Part shown: in pieces, positions 53,671-63,811 of the stretch
Numbering within the stretch: position 1 is the stretch's first letter
How the letters are laid out: every line of letters begins with the position of its first letter
NCBI GenBank assembly: GCA_947458875.1
Contig: CANGZD010000005.1
Location: 1 to 64,000 of the forward strand
DNA: 64,000 bases
Direction: 5' to 3'
Source: Sphingobacteriaceae bacterium
Lineage (GTDB): Bacteria > Bacteroidota > Bacteroidia > Sphingobacteriales > Sphingobacteriaceae
Position numbers and translations under genes: made by a program
The notes under the pieces: generated by a model
The model's database searches: none
What the model was told of the DNA's origin: nothing
What the model saw: the letters and a program-made list of their open reading frames with translations, nothing else

Positions 53671-54342
53671 ATGAGCGGCAAATTATACCTCATTCCCACA
53701 CCCATTGGCAACCTGGAAGACATGACCCTGAGGGCCATCCGTTTGCTGAAGGAAGTGGATTATATTTTGGCGGAAGATACCCGTACTAGTGCACCTTTGC
53801 TCAAGCATTTCGGTATCGATAAAAAAGCCTTTGCCCATCATCAGCATAATGAGCACCAGTCGCTGAAAGAAATTATTCGCTTTTTGAACGAAGGCAAGCA
53901 GGTAGCACTCATCTCTGATGCTGGTACCCCTGCCATTTCCGACCCTGGATTTTTATTGGTCCGGGAGGCCATCAAAAATAATATTGAAGTTTGCTGTCTG
54001 CCCGGCGCCACTGCTTTTGTACCGGCTTTGGTAGATTCTGGCCTGCCCAACGATCGTTTTGTATTCGAAGGTTTCCTCCCGGTTAAGAAAGGTCGCCAAA
54101 CCCGGATCAAATCTTTGTTGAATGAAGAAAGAACAATGATTTTTTATGAATCGCCCCACCGTTTACTGAAAACTTTGGATGAATTTGCCGAATACTTTGG
54201 TGCAGAACGCCCGGTTTCGGTATCGCGGGAGCTGAGCAAGGTGTTCGAAGAAACTGTTCGCGGAACCTTGGCAGAGGTGAAAACTCATTTTGAAACCCAC
54301 ACCCTGAAAGGTGAATTTGTGATTTGCCTTTCCGGTAAATAA
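53671..54342 (+). CDS. rsmI: 16S rRNA (cytidine-2'-O)-methyltransferase RsmI
   Basis: Methylates the 2'-O of C1402 in 16S rRNA with SAM. The 223 residues belong to the tetrapyrrole methylase fold: LYLIPTPIGNLEDMTLRA at the start, LAEDTRTS, DAGTPAISDPGFLLV (SAM loop) and the LPGATAFVPALVDSGL segment, then VFEGFLP and IFYESPHRL. It is shorter than E. coli RsmI (about 286), lacking the C-terminal extra domain, which is usual in Bacteroidota. Confidence 0.95.
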   Translation: MSGKLYLIPTPIGNLEDMTLRAIRLLKEVDYILAEDTRTSAPLLKHFGIDKKAFAHHQHNEHQSLKEIIRFLNEGKQVALISDAGTPAISDPGFLLVREAIKNNIEVCCLPGATAFVPALVDSGLPNDRFVFEGFLPVKKGRQTRIKSLLNEERTMIFYESPHRLLKTLDEFAEYFGAERPVSVSRELSKVFEETVRGTLAEVKTHFETHTLKGEFVICLSGK

Positions 54343-54361
54343 TAATTAGTTATTGATTTAA

Positions 54362-55987
54362 ATGATAAAAAAGCAATATCTACTAGCACTTTTAAGCGCT
54401 TTTTTACTCTGGCTGGCCTGGCCGCCCATTCCATATACCGGGCCAATTCTGTGGTTCGCATTTGTGCCTTTATTGTTTGCTATAGAAGACATTCTTGACT
54501 CAGATATTAAGAAGAAAGGCAGCAAAGTATTTAACTTGTCTTTTCTTACGTTTGCCATCTGGAATACTGCTTCTATTTATTGGGTTTATAACTCGCTGGC
54601 CTCGGCCATGTCGGCGCCGGTGGCGGTACTTATTTCCTTTATTCCTTTTGGCTTGGGGGCCTTGTTAATGGCTGGTGCAGTATGGATGTTTTATGCCTTT
54701 AGGCAATTGTTTAATCGTTTTTGGTCTTATTTGGCATTGATCTGCTTCTGGATTGGCTACGAGTACCTGCATCAAACCTGGGATCTGGCCTTCCCATGGA
54801 TGAATTTGGGTAACGGTTTTGCACAAACACATCAGCTTGTACAGTGGTACGAATATACCGGTGTGTATGGCGGAACGCTTTGGGTATTACTCAGCAATAT
54901 CTTGCTTTTTGAGATCCTTCGGATCAAGTTTAAACAAGATCAAATCAGTAATTTAAGTTACGTTTGGTTGGGTTTGATTTTGATTCCTACGTGCTTTTCC
55001 ATGTACCGTTATCATCATTATGAAGAACAAAATAGTCCGGCTAATGTGGTGGTGGTGCAACCAAATATTGATCCTTATGCCAAATTTGGAAGTATGCCAA
55101 CTTCGGAACAGATCAATCAACTGATCCGGCTTTCTGACTCCCTTGCACAAGTAAATACAGAATATTTTATTTGGCCCGAAACGGCTATATCAGAATTCAG
55201 CAATGAAGATCAGCTGCGTGCCAACCCTCATTTTGTAACCATTCAGAACTTTTTAAGCAAATACAAGAATGCTAATGTATTGTCGGGAATAGAATCCTAC
55301 CGACTTTATACTAAGCCTCAAAGTAATACGGCGAGGTTCGATGAAAGTTCCGGTTTGTATTTCGATAGTTTTAATGCAGCCGTTCAAATTGAAAACTCTG
55401 CCAATCTCCAATTTTATCACAAGTCTAAATTGGTTCCTGGTGTGGAACAATTGCCTTTTGCAGCTGCATTGGCATTCATGAAACCTGCTTTTGCAGCTTT
55501 TGGCGGTAGCACAGGTGGCTATGGTAGCCAACCCGAACCTTCGGTTTTCTATTCGCAAAATGGCTTAGGTGTTTCTCCGGTTATATGTTATGAGTCCATC
55601 TGGGGGGATTATGTAGCTCAAAGCGTGGAGCAAGGGGCCAGTTTCATTGCCATCATCACCAATGATGCCTGGTGGGGAAACACGGCAGGCAAAGACCAGC
55701 ACTTAGCTTATGCCAAGTTGAGGGCCATCGAAAACAGGCGCTGGGTTGCCCGATCAGCCAATACCGGTATATCAGCATTTATTAACCAAAGGGGAGATGT
55801 GGTACAACAAAGCCAGTGGTGGACGGCAACGGCATTGAAAGCAGATATTAATTTAAATGAGGAACAGACTTTTTATACCACCTACCGGGATATCATTGCC
55901 AAAATCGCCCTTTTGGGAGCTTTGCTAATGTTGGTTTTCGGTTTGATCATGTATTTACGCTTAGGTATTTCGTTCCGATCTAAATAG
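54362..55987 (+). CDS. lnt: apolipoprotein N-acyltransferase
   Basis: Adds the third acyl chain to lipoproteins in the inner membrane. The 541-residue product has an N-terminal membrane domain with about six helices and a nitrilase-fold periplasmic domain with the catalytic triad Glu273 (WPETAI), Lys356 (HKSKLVPG) and Cys409 (VICYESIWG), then a C-terminal helix. With lspA in the same window it supports a full lipoprotein pathway. It follows rsmI after 19 bases. Confidence 0.95.
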   Translation: MIKKQYLLALLSAFLLWLAWPPIPYTGPILWFAFVPLLFAIEDILDSDIKKKGSKVFNLSFLTFAIWNTASIYWVYNSLASAMSAPVAVLISFIPFGLGALLMAGAVWMFYAFRQLFNRFWSYLALICFWIGYEYLHQTWDLAFPWMNLGNGFAQTHQLVQWYEYTGVYGGTLWVLLSNILLFEILRIKFKQDQISNLSYVWLGLILIPTCFSMYRYHHYEEQNSPANVVVVQPNIDPYAKFGSMPTSEQINQLIRLSDSLAQVNTEYFIWPETAISEFSNEDQLRANPHFVTIQNFLSKYKNANVLSGIESYRLYTKPQSNTARFDESSGLYFDSFNAAVQIENSANLQFYHKSKLVPGVEQLPFAAALAFMKPAFAAFGGSTGGYGSQPEPSVFYSQNGLGVSPVICYESIWGDYVAQSVEQGASFIAIITNDAWWGNTAGKDQHLAYAKLRAIENRRWVARSANTGISAFINQRGDVVQQSQWWTATALKADINLNEEQTFYTTYRDIIAKIALLGALLMLVFGLIMYLRLGISFRSK

Positions 55988-56019
55988 GTTATTGAATAAA
56001 ATAGAGCGATATTTATCAT

Positions 56020-57147
56020 ATGAAAATTGGGATTGTTTGTTATCCCACCTTTGGTGGAAGTGGCGTTTTGGCAACAGAACTGGGTAAAGGCTTGGCCGAT
56101 AAAGGGCATCAGGTGCATTTCATCACCTATAGTCAGCCCGCTCGTCTCGATTTCTTTTCAGAGAATTTGTTTTATCACGAGGTTTCGGTAGCCGATTATC
56201 CGCTTTTTGATTATGCCCCATACGAGTCGGCGCTGGCCAGTAAATTAGTGGATGTGGTCCGTTTTGAAAAATTGGACATCTTACATGTTCATTATGCCAT
56301 ACCACACGCTTCTGCAGCCTTCATGGCTAAACAAATCTTGGCAACCTACGGTATTCATATTCCGGTGGTGACCACCTTGCACGGAACTGATATTACCCTG
56401 GTAGGCAAAGATCTAACCTATAAGCCGGTTGTTACTTTCTCCATCAATCAATCAGATGGGGTAACCGCCGTCTCCCACGATCTTAAGGAGGATACTTATA
56501 AACACTTTGATATCAAAAATGAGATCAGGGTGATTCCCAACTTTGTAGATATGAATCGCTTTAAATTAAAAGCGAAAGATCACTTTAAGAAAGCGATTGC
56601 TCCCAATAATGAGCGCATTGTGGTTCACACTTCTAATTTCCGAAAGGTGAAGCGTACTAAGGATGTTATCGCTATTTTCGAGAAAATATTAAAAAAAGTG
56701 CCCGCTAAATTATTGATGGTGGGTGATGGTCCGGAGCGCTCTATTTGTGAGCAGCTTTGCCGCGATTTGCATGTTTGTGATCATGTACGCTTTTTGGGTA
56801 AACAAGATGCGGTTGAAGAGATTTTATCGGTGGCAGATTTGTTCATCATGCCCTCTGAGTCAGAAAGTTTTGGACTGGCCGCACTCGAAGCGATGGCTTG
56901 TAAAGTTCCGGTAATTACCTCAAATGCTGGCGGACTGCCCGAATTAAATGTGGATGGTGTAACCGGATATTTGGACGCCGTGGGTGACGTGAATGCAATG
57001 GCGCACCATGCCATAGCTATTTTAGAAGACGATGATCGCCTGTCAAGTTTCAAAGAAAATGCCTACAATAGGGCTAAAGAATTCGATCTGAAATTGATTT
57101 TGCCAATTTATGAGGCATATTATCAGGAAGTGATCGATCAGCAATAA
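56020..57147 (+). CDS. bshA: N-acetyl-alpha-D-glucosaminyl L-malate synthase BshA
   Basis: First step of bacillithiol synthesis: joins UDP-GlcNAc and L-malate. The 375-residue GT4-type glycosyltransferase begins KIGIVCYPTFGGSGVLATEL, with the BshA-type HVHYAIPHASAAFMAKQIL and TTLHGTDITLVG segments. The donor-site motif SESESFGLAALEAMACKVPV and SNAGGLPE are present. It follows lnt after 32 bases. The YtxJ-type gene at the window end belongs to the same thiol system. Confidence 0.93.
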   Translation: MKIGIVCYPTFGGSGVLATELGKGLADKGHQVHFITYSQPARLDFFSENLFYHEVSVADYPLFDYAPYESALASKLVDVVRFEKLDILHVHYAIPHASAAFMAKQILATYGIHIPVVTTLHGTDITLVGKDLTYKPVVTFSINQSDGVTAVSHDLKEDTYKHFDIKNEIRVIPNFVDMNRFKLKAKDHFKKAIAPNNERIVVHTSNFRKVKRTKDVIAIFEKILKKVPAKLLMVGDGPERSICEQLCRDLHVCDHVRFLGKQDAVEEILSVADLFIMPSESESFGLAALEAMACKVPVITSNAGGLPELNVDGVTGYLDAVGDVNAMAHHAIAILEDDDRLSSFKENAYNRAKEFDLKLILPIYEAYYQEVIDQQ

Positions 57148-57153
57148 GAGATC

Positions 57154-58452
57154 CTATTTAATCAGGTGTTTCAGCTGGATAATTTCCTTATCATCTAAGT
57201 GTCTCCAACGTCCTCGTGGTAAATCTTTCTTGGTCAGGTTGGCATAAATTACCCGGTCAAGCTTTACGACTTCATAACCTAAATGCTCAAAAATTCTTCT
57301 TACGATTCGGTTTTTGCCGCTGTGTATTTGTATCCCAATTTCACGCTTACTTGCACCCTGTACGTAAGTAACCTCATCCGGTTTAATAAATCCGTCTTCC
57401 AACTCCAGTCCAAAAGCAATTTTGTTCAGGTCTCCCTGACTAAGGCTTTTGTTCAATTCGGCATGATATATTTTAGTGACGTTATTTTTAGGATGAGATA
57501 GTTTTTCTGCCAAATCGCCATCATTGGTCATGAGTAACAGACCGGTGGTATTCCGATCAAGACGACCAACAGGATAGATTCGTTCTCTGGATGCTTTTTC
57601 AACCAATTGCATCACCGTACGACGTTCTTGCGGATCATCGGTGGTGGTGATGTAGTCTTTAGGTTTGTTCAGCAACACATAAACCATTTTTTCCCTTTTG
57701 AGGGTCTCGCCGTTGTAACGGATCACATCTTTTGCCGGGTCAACCTTAAAACCCAGTTCAGAAACAACGGTTCCATTTACAGAAACTACACCAGCAGCGA
57801 TCAGCTCATCCGCTTTGCGGCGTGAGCAAATTCCTGCATTTGAAATATAACGGTTTAAACGGATTAGGCCATCATCCTTGGTAGGCCCTGCGGGTCTTTT
57901 GGGCCCCTTGCCACCTAATCTTTCAGGTGCAGCTTTTCTTGGGCTGTAAGATTTCTTATATCCCCTGTCGTAAGATCCTTCAGTTCTGTTTGAAGTTTTG
58001 TTGAAACGAGGTCTTTCTTCGCTATCTCCTTCCTTTCTAAAAGGCCTTTTTCCGGCTGTTCCGAAAGTTTTCTTGTTATCTCGATCGATTTTTTTTGGCT
58101 CTCCGGCGAACCCTTCGCTTCTAAAGCTTTTGCCCGGTTTTGTTTCCCCTACATCTTTTCTTCCGGATCTTGGTGACCATGTTTGATCGCGATCATTTTT
58201 TTTGGGCTTGTCAACAAAACCTTCTCTGCTGAAGCTTTTTCGAGGCTTGTACTCACCCGCCTCTTTCCTGCCAGCTCTTAGCGGACGTTCCTGGCCTTTG
58301 TCAAAAGACTTTTTGTCAGTATCTCTTTCTTTATTGAAAGAACCAGCTGATTTAGACTTAAAACTTGGTTTACGATCTGTAAAGCTCTTTTTAGGGCCCT
58401 TGTCGTTGCTGGACTTGTCATCGCGACTATTCCTTGGTCTTGGTGTTGGCAT
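57154..58452 (-). CDS. RsuA/RluB-type pseudouridine synthase with long basic extension
   Basis: The 432-residue product has an N-terminal extension of about 195 residues rich in Lys, Arg, Ser and Gly, including two 36-37-residue tandem repeats (61-96 and 97-133, each with GRK..GE.KP.KSF, then a basic FxDKPKK-like segment). The S4 RNA-binding domain (about 196-245: NRYISNAGICSRRKADELI) and the catalytic domain follow, with Asp300 in GRLDRNTTG. The family modifies 23S or 16S rRNA; RluB is the most likely member but the exact site cannot be fixed. The extension is predicted disordered and RNA binding. Confidence 0.92.
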   Translation of the reverse strand: MPTPRPRNSRDDKSSNDKGPKKSFTDRKPSFKSKSAGSFNKERDTDKKSFDKGQERPLRAGRKEAGEYKPRKSFSREGFVDKPKKNDRDQTWSPRSGRKDVGETKPGKSFRSEGFAGEPKKIDRDNKKTFGTAGKRPFRKEGDSEERPRFNKTSNRTEGSYDRGYKKSYSPRKAAPERLGGKGPKRPAGPTKDDGLIRLNRYISNAGICSRRKADELIAAGVVSVNGTVVSELGFKVDPAKDVIRYNGETLKREKMVYVLLNKPKDYITTTDDPQERRTVMQLVEKASRERIYPVGRLDRNTTGLLLMTNDGDLAEKLSHPKNNVTKIYHAELNKSLSQGDLNKIAFGLELEDGFIKPDEVTYVQGASKREIGIQIHSGKNRIVRRIFEHLGYEVVKLDRVIYANLTKKDLPRGRWRHLDDKEIIQLKHLIK

Positions 58453-58483
58453 GAAAAATGCGTGTTAGTACTTAAAAAGTACG

Positions 58484-58491
58484 CAAACATA
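58484..58491 (-). promoter_or_regulatory. -7 box of the pseudouridine synthase gene
   Basis: Minus-strand TATGTTTG, 31 bases before the ATG at 58452. Confidence 0.45.
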
Positions 58492-58661
58492 AGCAAAAAA
58501 GCCATCATTTCAGGCTTATCCACATTTTAAAAATCAGGCTGGAGACTTTGTCAGCCCTTATTTGAGCGATCATGATAAAATTTGTGGAGAAGTATGCCGG
58601 TATCTGAGGGCCTTAAGGCGTATTTTTGTGAAATTTTCATTTCACTTAATTTTAATTGGTA

Positions 58662-59462
58662 ATGAAAACGAAGAAAATGCTAATGGTCAGTTTTGGTTTA
58701 CTAGGATTGGCCCTGATTGCAAGATTCCTACTATTTAATTCTGAACAGGTTCCTCCACCTGCTCCTAAAGTAATTGCTGCATCTAAATGGGATGATGCCT
58801 ACATTGCCTCCCTTCATTTTGCCAATGAATCACTTCCTGTGGTGGATCATTATGTATTAAAAAAAGTGAAGGGTGTTTTTAACACTTATAGCTATGCTAA
58901 TTTACGTTCCTACCGCCTTCACCGGGTAGCTTCGCGTTGGTTTCCGGTAATGGAACCCATTCTTGAAAAATATGGTATCCCCGAAGATTTTAAGTACATA
59001 CCCTTGGTAGAAAGTGGTTTACAATCGGGAGTCTCACATAAAGGTGCAGCAGGTGTATGGCAGTTCATGCCTCATACCGCCAGAGCCTATGGTTTAAAGA
59101 TCAATGGCTCTTTAGATGAAAGACATCAGGTTAAAAAATCAACCATTGCTGCGTGCAAATACATCCGATCTCTATATAAGGAATTTAACAATTGGACTTT
59201 AGTGGCTGCAGCTTTTAATATTGGTGAAAATAAGCTAAAGCGCATCATCCGTCAGCAAAAACAAGATGATTATTTCAGTATCAGGCTCAATCCTGAAACC
59301 GCTATCTACGTTTATAAGTTAATTGCCATCAAAGAAATCATTGAACACCCCACCTTACATGGCTACGATAAGGCTCCCGTTCCTGCTTATGCAATAAACC
59401 TACCAGATACGCGTTTCTATACCAATAGCCTTTTAAGAGGCGTCATTCATTCGAGTCCCTGA
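58662..59462 (+). CDS. lytic transglycosylase, SLT/MltD type
   Basis: The product from ATG 58662 has 266 residues with an N-terminal membrane anchor or signal (about 6-22, LMVSFGLLGLALIARFLLF). The SLT domain (about 105-230) has the catalytic Glu in YIPLVESGLQSGVSHKG, AAGVWQFMPHTARAYGL and VAAAFNIGENKLKR. It cleaves peptidoglycan glycan strands to anhydromuropeptides. No LysM domain is attached. The extended TTG-initiated frame (58656) was rejected because an ATG lies 6 bases on. Confidence 0.93.
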   Translation: MKTKKMLMVSFGLLGLALIARFLLFNSEQVPPPAPKVIAASKWDDAYIASLHFANESLPVVDHYVLKKVKGVFNTYSYANLRSYRLHRVASRWFPVMEPILEKYGIPEDFKYIPLVESGLQSGVSHKGAAGVWQFMPHTARAYGLKINGSLDERHQVKKSTIAACKYIRSLYKEFNNWTLVAAAFNIGENKLKRIIRQQKQDDYFSIRLNPETAIYVYKLIAIKEIIEHPTLHGYDKAPVPAYAINLPDTRFYTNSLLRGVIHSSP

Positions 59463-59498
59463 TGAGGTGAACTTAGTTGTTTTTTGTAGTTTAATATT

Positions 59499-59538
59499 AA
59501 TTGTAAAGGGCTGGTTTTTTAACCGGCCTTTTACAATT
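59499..59538 (+). terminator. long hairpin between the transglycosylase gene and uvrA
   Basis: AATTGTAAAGGGCTGGTT and AACCGGCCTTTTACAATT pair over 18 positions with two G-U type wobbles and a TTTT loop. It lacks a T tract, so it may terminate poorly or act as an RNA end-protecting stem. Confidence 0.6.
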
Positions 59539-59603
59539 GAAAACTGGTTATTTGAGAAAGATTATCGCATCTTTGCCTTTTAATTCTGAGCGTTTTTTTG
59601 ACC

Positions 59604-62441
59604 ATGCAAAAAACAAATCATGACTTGGGTGAGCAAAGTGAAGTTGAGGTTTTTGGAGCCCGAGTACACAACCTAAAAAATATAGATGTTTCTTTCCCAA
59701 GAAATCAACTGGTGGTAATTACTGGCTTGAGTGGGAGCGGTAAATCATCTCTTGCCTTTGACACCATTTATGCCGAAGGACAACGACGCTACATGGAAAC
59801 CTTTAGCGCTTATTCAAGACAGTTTTTGGGAGGCATGGAAAGGCCTGATGTCGATAAAATTTCTGGGTTAAGTTCGGTGATTTCAATTGAGCAGAAAACA
59901 ACAAGCAAGAATCCCCGGTCAACTGTGGGGACGGTTACCGAGATCTATGATTTTATGCGTTTGTTGTTTGCCAGGGCTGGTGAAGCCTATTCTCATGTGA
60001 GTGGTAAGATCATGCAACGCATGTCTGAAGATCAAATTTTGCAAAATATTCTCAAGCAATTTAACCAGCAGGCTATTCATGTTTTGGCTCCGGTGGTGAA
60101 AGGTCGTAAGGGTCATTATCGCGAATTATTTGAACAAATTAGAAAGCAGGGTTATTTAAAAGTAAGAGTGGATGGAGAAGTACTGGATCTGAAGCCTAAA
60201 ATGCAGGCAGACCGGTACAAAATTCATGATATAGAAATTGTAGTAGACCGTTTATTGGTGGCCGATGAGGACAAAAAACGCATCCAAAATGCCATCCAAA
60301 CCGCCATGAAACTGGCTAAAGGAATCATCAAAATCACCGATCAGCATAACAAAGAGTATTTTTTTAGTAAGTTTTTAATGGATCCCGAATCAGGGATTTC
60401 CTACGATGAACCGCAGCCAAATACTTTCTCCTTCAATTCTCCTTATGGTGCCTGTGAGCGCTGTAATGGTTTAGGGACGATCTTTGAGGTGGATCAGTCC
60501 ACGGTAATTCCAGATCCTAAAATGAGCATCATGCAAGGCGGTTTAGCTCCTCTTGGTGAATACCGGGAAATCTGGATTTTTCAAATTCTGAAGGCCTTGG
60601 CCAAACAACAAAACTTTTCTTTATCTACTCCTTTAAAAGATATTCCCCAGGAACAAATAGACATCATCCTCAATGGCTCTGATGAGGTGTTGACCGTGCC
60701 CGTTGCTTATAACAGCTGGAATGTAAAAAACTATCAGATTGAGTTTGAGGGCATCATCAAATTATTGGAAGAACAGTACGAAAGGCGTGGTGAGGAGGCT
60801 TTAGCCGATTTAGAAAATTTTCGATCCATCAAAACTTGTCCAGCCTGTGATGGTGCCAGGTTAAAGAAGGAATCCTTGCACTTTAAGATCGCTCAAAAAA
60901 ATATCTATGAATTGGCCTGTATGGATATTGTGACATTGGCCAATTGGTTTGATCAGGTGGAGGCTCGCCTAAATGAGCGGCAGTTGACCATCGCAAAGGA
61001 GATAGTCAAAGAAATCAAATCTCGAATTGGTTTTTTACTCAGTGTTGGATTGAATTATTTAACCTTGAATCGAACTGCCAAAACCCTTTCGGGGGGCGAG
61101 GCACAGCGCATCCGTTTGGCAACCCAAATTGGCTCTCAATTGTCTAATGTGCTTTATATTTTGGATGAGCCGAGTATTGGTTTGCACCAAAGAGACAACA
61201 GCAGATTGATTACTGCTCTGAAAAATTTAAGAGATATCGGTAATTCAGTTTTGGTAGTAGAACACGATAAAGACATGATCCTGGAGGCCGATCATGTAAT
61301 TGATATGGGGCCGGCAGCCGGCGTACATGGCGGAGAGGTGGTGGCGCAGGGTACACCCGCCGAATTGATGAAAGCCCATACCTTAACCACCGATTACTTA
61401 AATGGCGCCAAACAAATAGCCACACCTGCGAAGCGAAGAAAAGGTAACGAAAAATCACTCATCCTGGAAAATGCAAGCGGTAATAATTTAAAAAAGGTCA
61501 ATGCTCACTTCCCTTTAGGAACCTTGATTGGAGTAACGGGAGTTTCGGGAAGTGGAAAATCAACCCTCATCGCCGAAACGCTTTATCCAATTCTCAATCA
61601 TCATTTTTATAGATCGAAGAAAAAACCGATGCCTTATGGTAGTATCAAAGGCTTGGAGCACATTGATAAAGTGATTGAGATTGATCAGGCTCCTATTGGA
61701 CGAACTCCACGCTCCAATCCTTCTACCTATACAGGGGTTTTTTCAGACATCCGGAATTTATTTGTTCAGTTGCCCGAGGCCAAGATCAGGGGTTACAAAC
61801 CCGGACGTTTTTCATTCAATGTAAAGGGGGGACGCTGCGAAACCTGTCAGGGTGCAGGTTTAAAAATTATTGAAATGAATTTCTTGCCCGATGTCCAGGT
61901 CCCTTGTGAAGAATGTGGAGGCAGACGCTATAATCGGGAGACTTTGGAAGTTCGCTACCGCGGAAAATCAATCAGTGATGTGTTGGATATGAGTATTGAA
62001 GAGGCGGTAGCATTTTTTGAGCCTATTCCGGCTATCTATCGCAAGATTAAAACTTTACAAGATGTGGGATTGGGTTATATTACTTTGGGTCAGGCTTCCA
62101 CCACACTTTCGGGAGGTGAAGCCCAAAGGGTAAAATTAGCTACCGAGCTCTCTAAAAAGGACACAGGCAATACTTTCTACATTTTGGATGAACCAACCAC
62201 AGGCTTGCATTTTGAAGATATCAATGTGCTCTTGGGGGTATTGAACCGATTGGTAGATCATGGAAATACCGTATTGGTAATTGAGCATAATTTAGATGTG
62301 ATCAAAGTAGCAGATTGGATCATCGATCTAGGACCCGAAGGCGGAGCAGGAGGAGGCGAAATCTTATTTGAGGGATCTCCGGAAGGCTTGGTAAAATGTG
62401 AACGAAGTCATACCGGACGCTTCTTAAAAGCAGAATTATAA
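59604..62441 (+). CDS. uvrA: excinuclease ABC subunit A
   Basis: Damage-recognition ATPase of nucleotide-excision repair. From ATG 59604 the product has 945 residues with two ABC ATPase units: [12 protein letters not shown] (first Walker A) and [11 protein letters not shown] (second), with ABC signatures [13 protein letters not shown] and [13 protein letters not shown]. Zinc modules are seen in [12 protein letters not shown] and [13 protein letters not shown]...CEECGG. The stop overlaps the lipA stop by 6 bases in the opposite direction. Confidence 0.97.
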   Translation: MQKTNHDLGEQSEVEVFGARVHNLKNIDVSFPRNQLVVITGLSGSGKSSLAFDTIYAEGQRRYMETFSAYSRQFLGGMERPDVDKISGLSSVISIEQKTTSKNPRSTVGTVTEIYDFMRLLFARAGEAYSHVSGKIMQRMSEDQILQNILKQFNQQAIHVLAPVVKGRKGHYRELFEQIRKQGYLKVRVDGEVLDLKPKMQADRYKIHDIEIVVDRLLVADEDKKRIQNAIQTAMKLAKGIIKITDQHNKEYFFSKFLMDPESGISYDEPQPNTFSFNSPYGACERCNGLGTIFEVDQSTVIPDPKMSIMQGGLAPLGEYREIWIFQILKALAKQQNFSLSTPLKDIPQEQIDIILNGSDEVLTVPVAYNSWNVKNYQIEFEGIIKLLEEQYERRGEEALADLENFRSIKTCPACDGARLKKESLHFKIAQKNIYELACMDIVTLANWFDQVEARLNERQLTIAKEIVKEIKSRIGFLLSVGLNYLTLNRTAKTLSGGEAQRIRLATQIGSQLSNVLYILDEPSIGLHQRDNSRLITALKNLRDIGNSVLVVEHDKDMILEADHVIDMGPAAGVHGGEVVAQGTPAELMKAHTLTTDYLNGAKQIATPAKRRKGNEKSLILENASGNNLKKVNAHFPLGTLIGVTGVSGSGKSTLIAETLYPILNHHFYRSKKKPMPYGSIKGLEHIDKVIEIDQAPIGRTPRSNPSTYTGVFSDIRNLFVQLPEAKIRGYKPGRFSFNVKGGRCETCQGAGLKIIEMNFLPDVQVPCEECGGRRYNRETLEVRYRGKSISDVLDMSIEEAVAFFEPIPAIYRKIKTLQDVGLGYITLGQASTTLSGGEAQRVKLATELSKKDTGNTFYILDEPTTGLHFEDINVLLGVLNRLVDHGNTVLVIEHNLDVIKVADWIIDLGPEGGAGGGEILFEGSPEGLVKCERSHTGRFLKAEL

Positions 62442-63314
62442 ATCGAACAGGTGCTTTTCTGCGTGATAAGATGAACGTACCAGTGGTCCGCTTTCTACGT
62501 ATCTAAATCCCATTTCTAAGCCAATTTTCTTGTATTTTTCGAATTGTTCTGGGGTGATCCAGTCAATCACCGGATGATGATTGCGTGTAGGCTGTAAGTA
62601 TTGGCCTAAAGTGAGAATGTGAACACCTGCCTTCAGCAGATCACCCATCGCTTCAATTACATCTTCTTCGGTTTCTCCCAAGCCCAACATAATGCCAGAT
62701 TTGGTCCGTAAGCCGGCGGCCGCAATGCGGCTTAAACATTCCAGACTGCGGTCGTATTTGGCCTGAATGCGAACTTCACGGGTCAGGCGGCGTACGGTTT
62801 CAAGGTTATGCGAAACTACTTCCGGACGTACCGCTAATACTCGGTCCAGGTTGTCCCAAATTCCTTTAAAATCGGGGATCAGGGTTTCGAGCGTGGTTTC
62901 AGGGCTTTCGCGTCGAATAGCCAGGATGGTTTCGGCCCAAATGGTGGAACCACCATCTTTTAAATCATCGCGATCAACCGAGGTGATTACGCAATGTTTC
63001 ACTTGCATCAGTTTCACTGAATTTGCAACGCGATTCGGTTCATCCAAATCTACCGCCAAAGGCCTGCCTGTTGCTACGGCACAAAATGAGCAAGAACGAG
63101 TACAAATATTACCCAAAATCATGAAAGTAGCCGTACCCGCACCCCAGCATTCGCCCATATTCGGACAATTACCGCTCTCGCAGATGGTATGAAGTTTATG
63201 CGTATCCACCAAATTACGTACATGGGCATATTCTTTTCCAACGGGCAATTTTACGCGAAGCCAATCGGGCTTGCGTTGCATTTGGTTAACGGGGATAACC
63301 GGTAGTTCGATCAT
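62436..63314 (-). CDS. lipA: lipoyl synthase
   Basis: Radical-SAM enzyme that inserts two sulfurs into octanoyl groups of lipoyl domains. The 292-residue product has the auxiliary cluster motif C-x4-C-x5-C ([12 protein letters not shown]), the radical-SAM motif CTRSCSFC and the C-terminal RSSYHAE. The Ser of that motif is the ligand for the auxiliary cluster. A -7 box lies 4 bases before the ATG. LipB is not in the window. Confidence 0.97.
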   Translation of the reverse strand: MIELPVIPVNQMQRKPDWLRVKLPVGKEYAHVRNLVDTHKLHTICESGNCPNMGECWGAGTATFMILGNICTRSCSFCAVATGRPLAVDLDEPNRVANSVKLMQVKHCVITSVDRDDLKDGGSTIWAETILAIRRESPETTLETLIPDFKGIWDNLDRVLAVRPEVVSHNLETVRRLTREVRIQAKYDRSLECLSRIAAAGLRTKSGIMLGLGETEEDVIEAMGDLLKAGVHILTLGQYLQPTRNHHPVIDWITPEQFEKYKKIGLEMGFRYVESGPLVRSSYHAEKHLFDL

Positions 63315-63318
63315 GAAA

Positions 63319-63326
63319 CAAAATTA
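63319..63326 (-). promoter_or_regulatory. -7 box of lipA, possibly a leaderless start
   Basis: Minus-strand TAATTTTG ends 4 bases before the lipA ATG. Confidence 0.45.
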
Positions 63327-63403
63327 CAATTTTTAGGCAATTTAGGGGCCTAGCTGGTCATTCGAGTTTCATTTTATTGGTATCTTGCATCAAATTCAAA
63401 GAG

Positions 63404-63811
63404 ATGGCAACAGTAGAAACGGTTTATTTAGGCGATTTACGTACACAGGCTACCCATGTTCGCTCGGGGCAGCAAATCATCACGGATGCTCCAATTGATA
63501 ATCAAGGCAAAGGAGAAGCATTTTCACCCACCGATTTATTAGCCACCGCATTGGGTAGCTGTATCCTGACGGTAATGGGAATTGCCGCTCGTGAACAGAA
63601 GGTGAGTATTGATGGAACTACCTGCTCCATCACCAAAATTATGGCTACCGAACCACGAAGAGTGGGTGCCATCGAAATTACATTTAATTTTCCTGCCGGA
63701 GATTATTCAGATAAGGTGAAAATCATTTTAGAGCGGGCAGCTAAAACCTGTCCGGTGGCAAAAAGTTTACACCCCGATTTGGAAGAAAAACTGGTATTTA
63801 ACTGGGCTTAA
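63404..63811 (+). CDS. OsmC family peroxiredoxin-like protein
   Basis: ATG 63404 (MATVETVYLG) is chosen; the upstream frame (63377) lacks a better start. The 135-residue product has the two OsmC Cys residues, in the ALGSCILTVMGIA helix and the AAKTCPVAKSLHPD segment, that reduce organic hydroperoxides in this family. The EAFSPTDLLATALG segment is the family signature. It is divergent from lipA and its stop overlaps the YtxJ-type gene by 4 bases in the opposite direction. Confidence 0.92.
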   Translation: MATVETVYLGDLRTQATHVRSGQQIITDAPIDNQGKGEAFSPTDLLATALGSCILTVMGIAAREQKVSIDGTTCSITKIMATEPRRVGAIEITFNFPAGDYSDKVKIILERAAKTCPVAKSLHPDLEEKLVFNWA

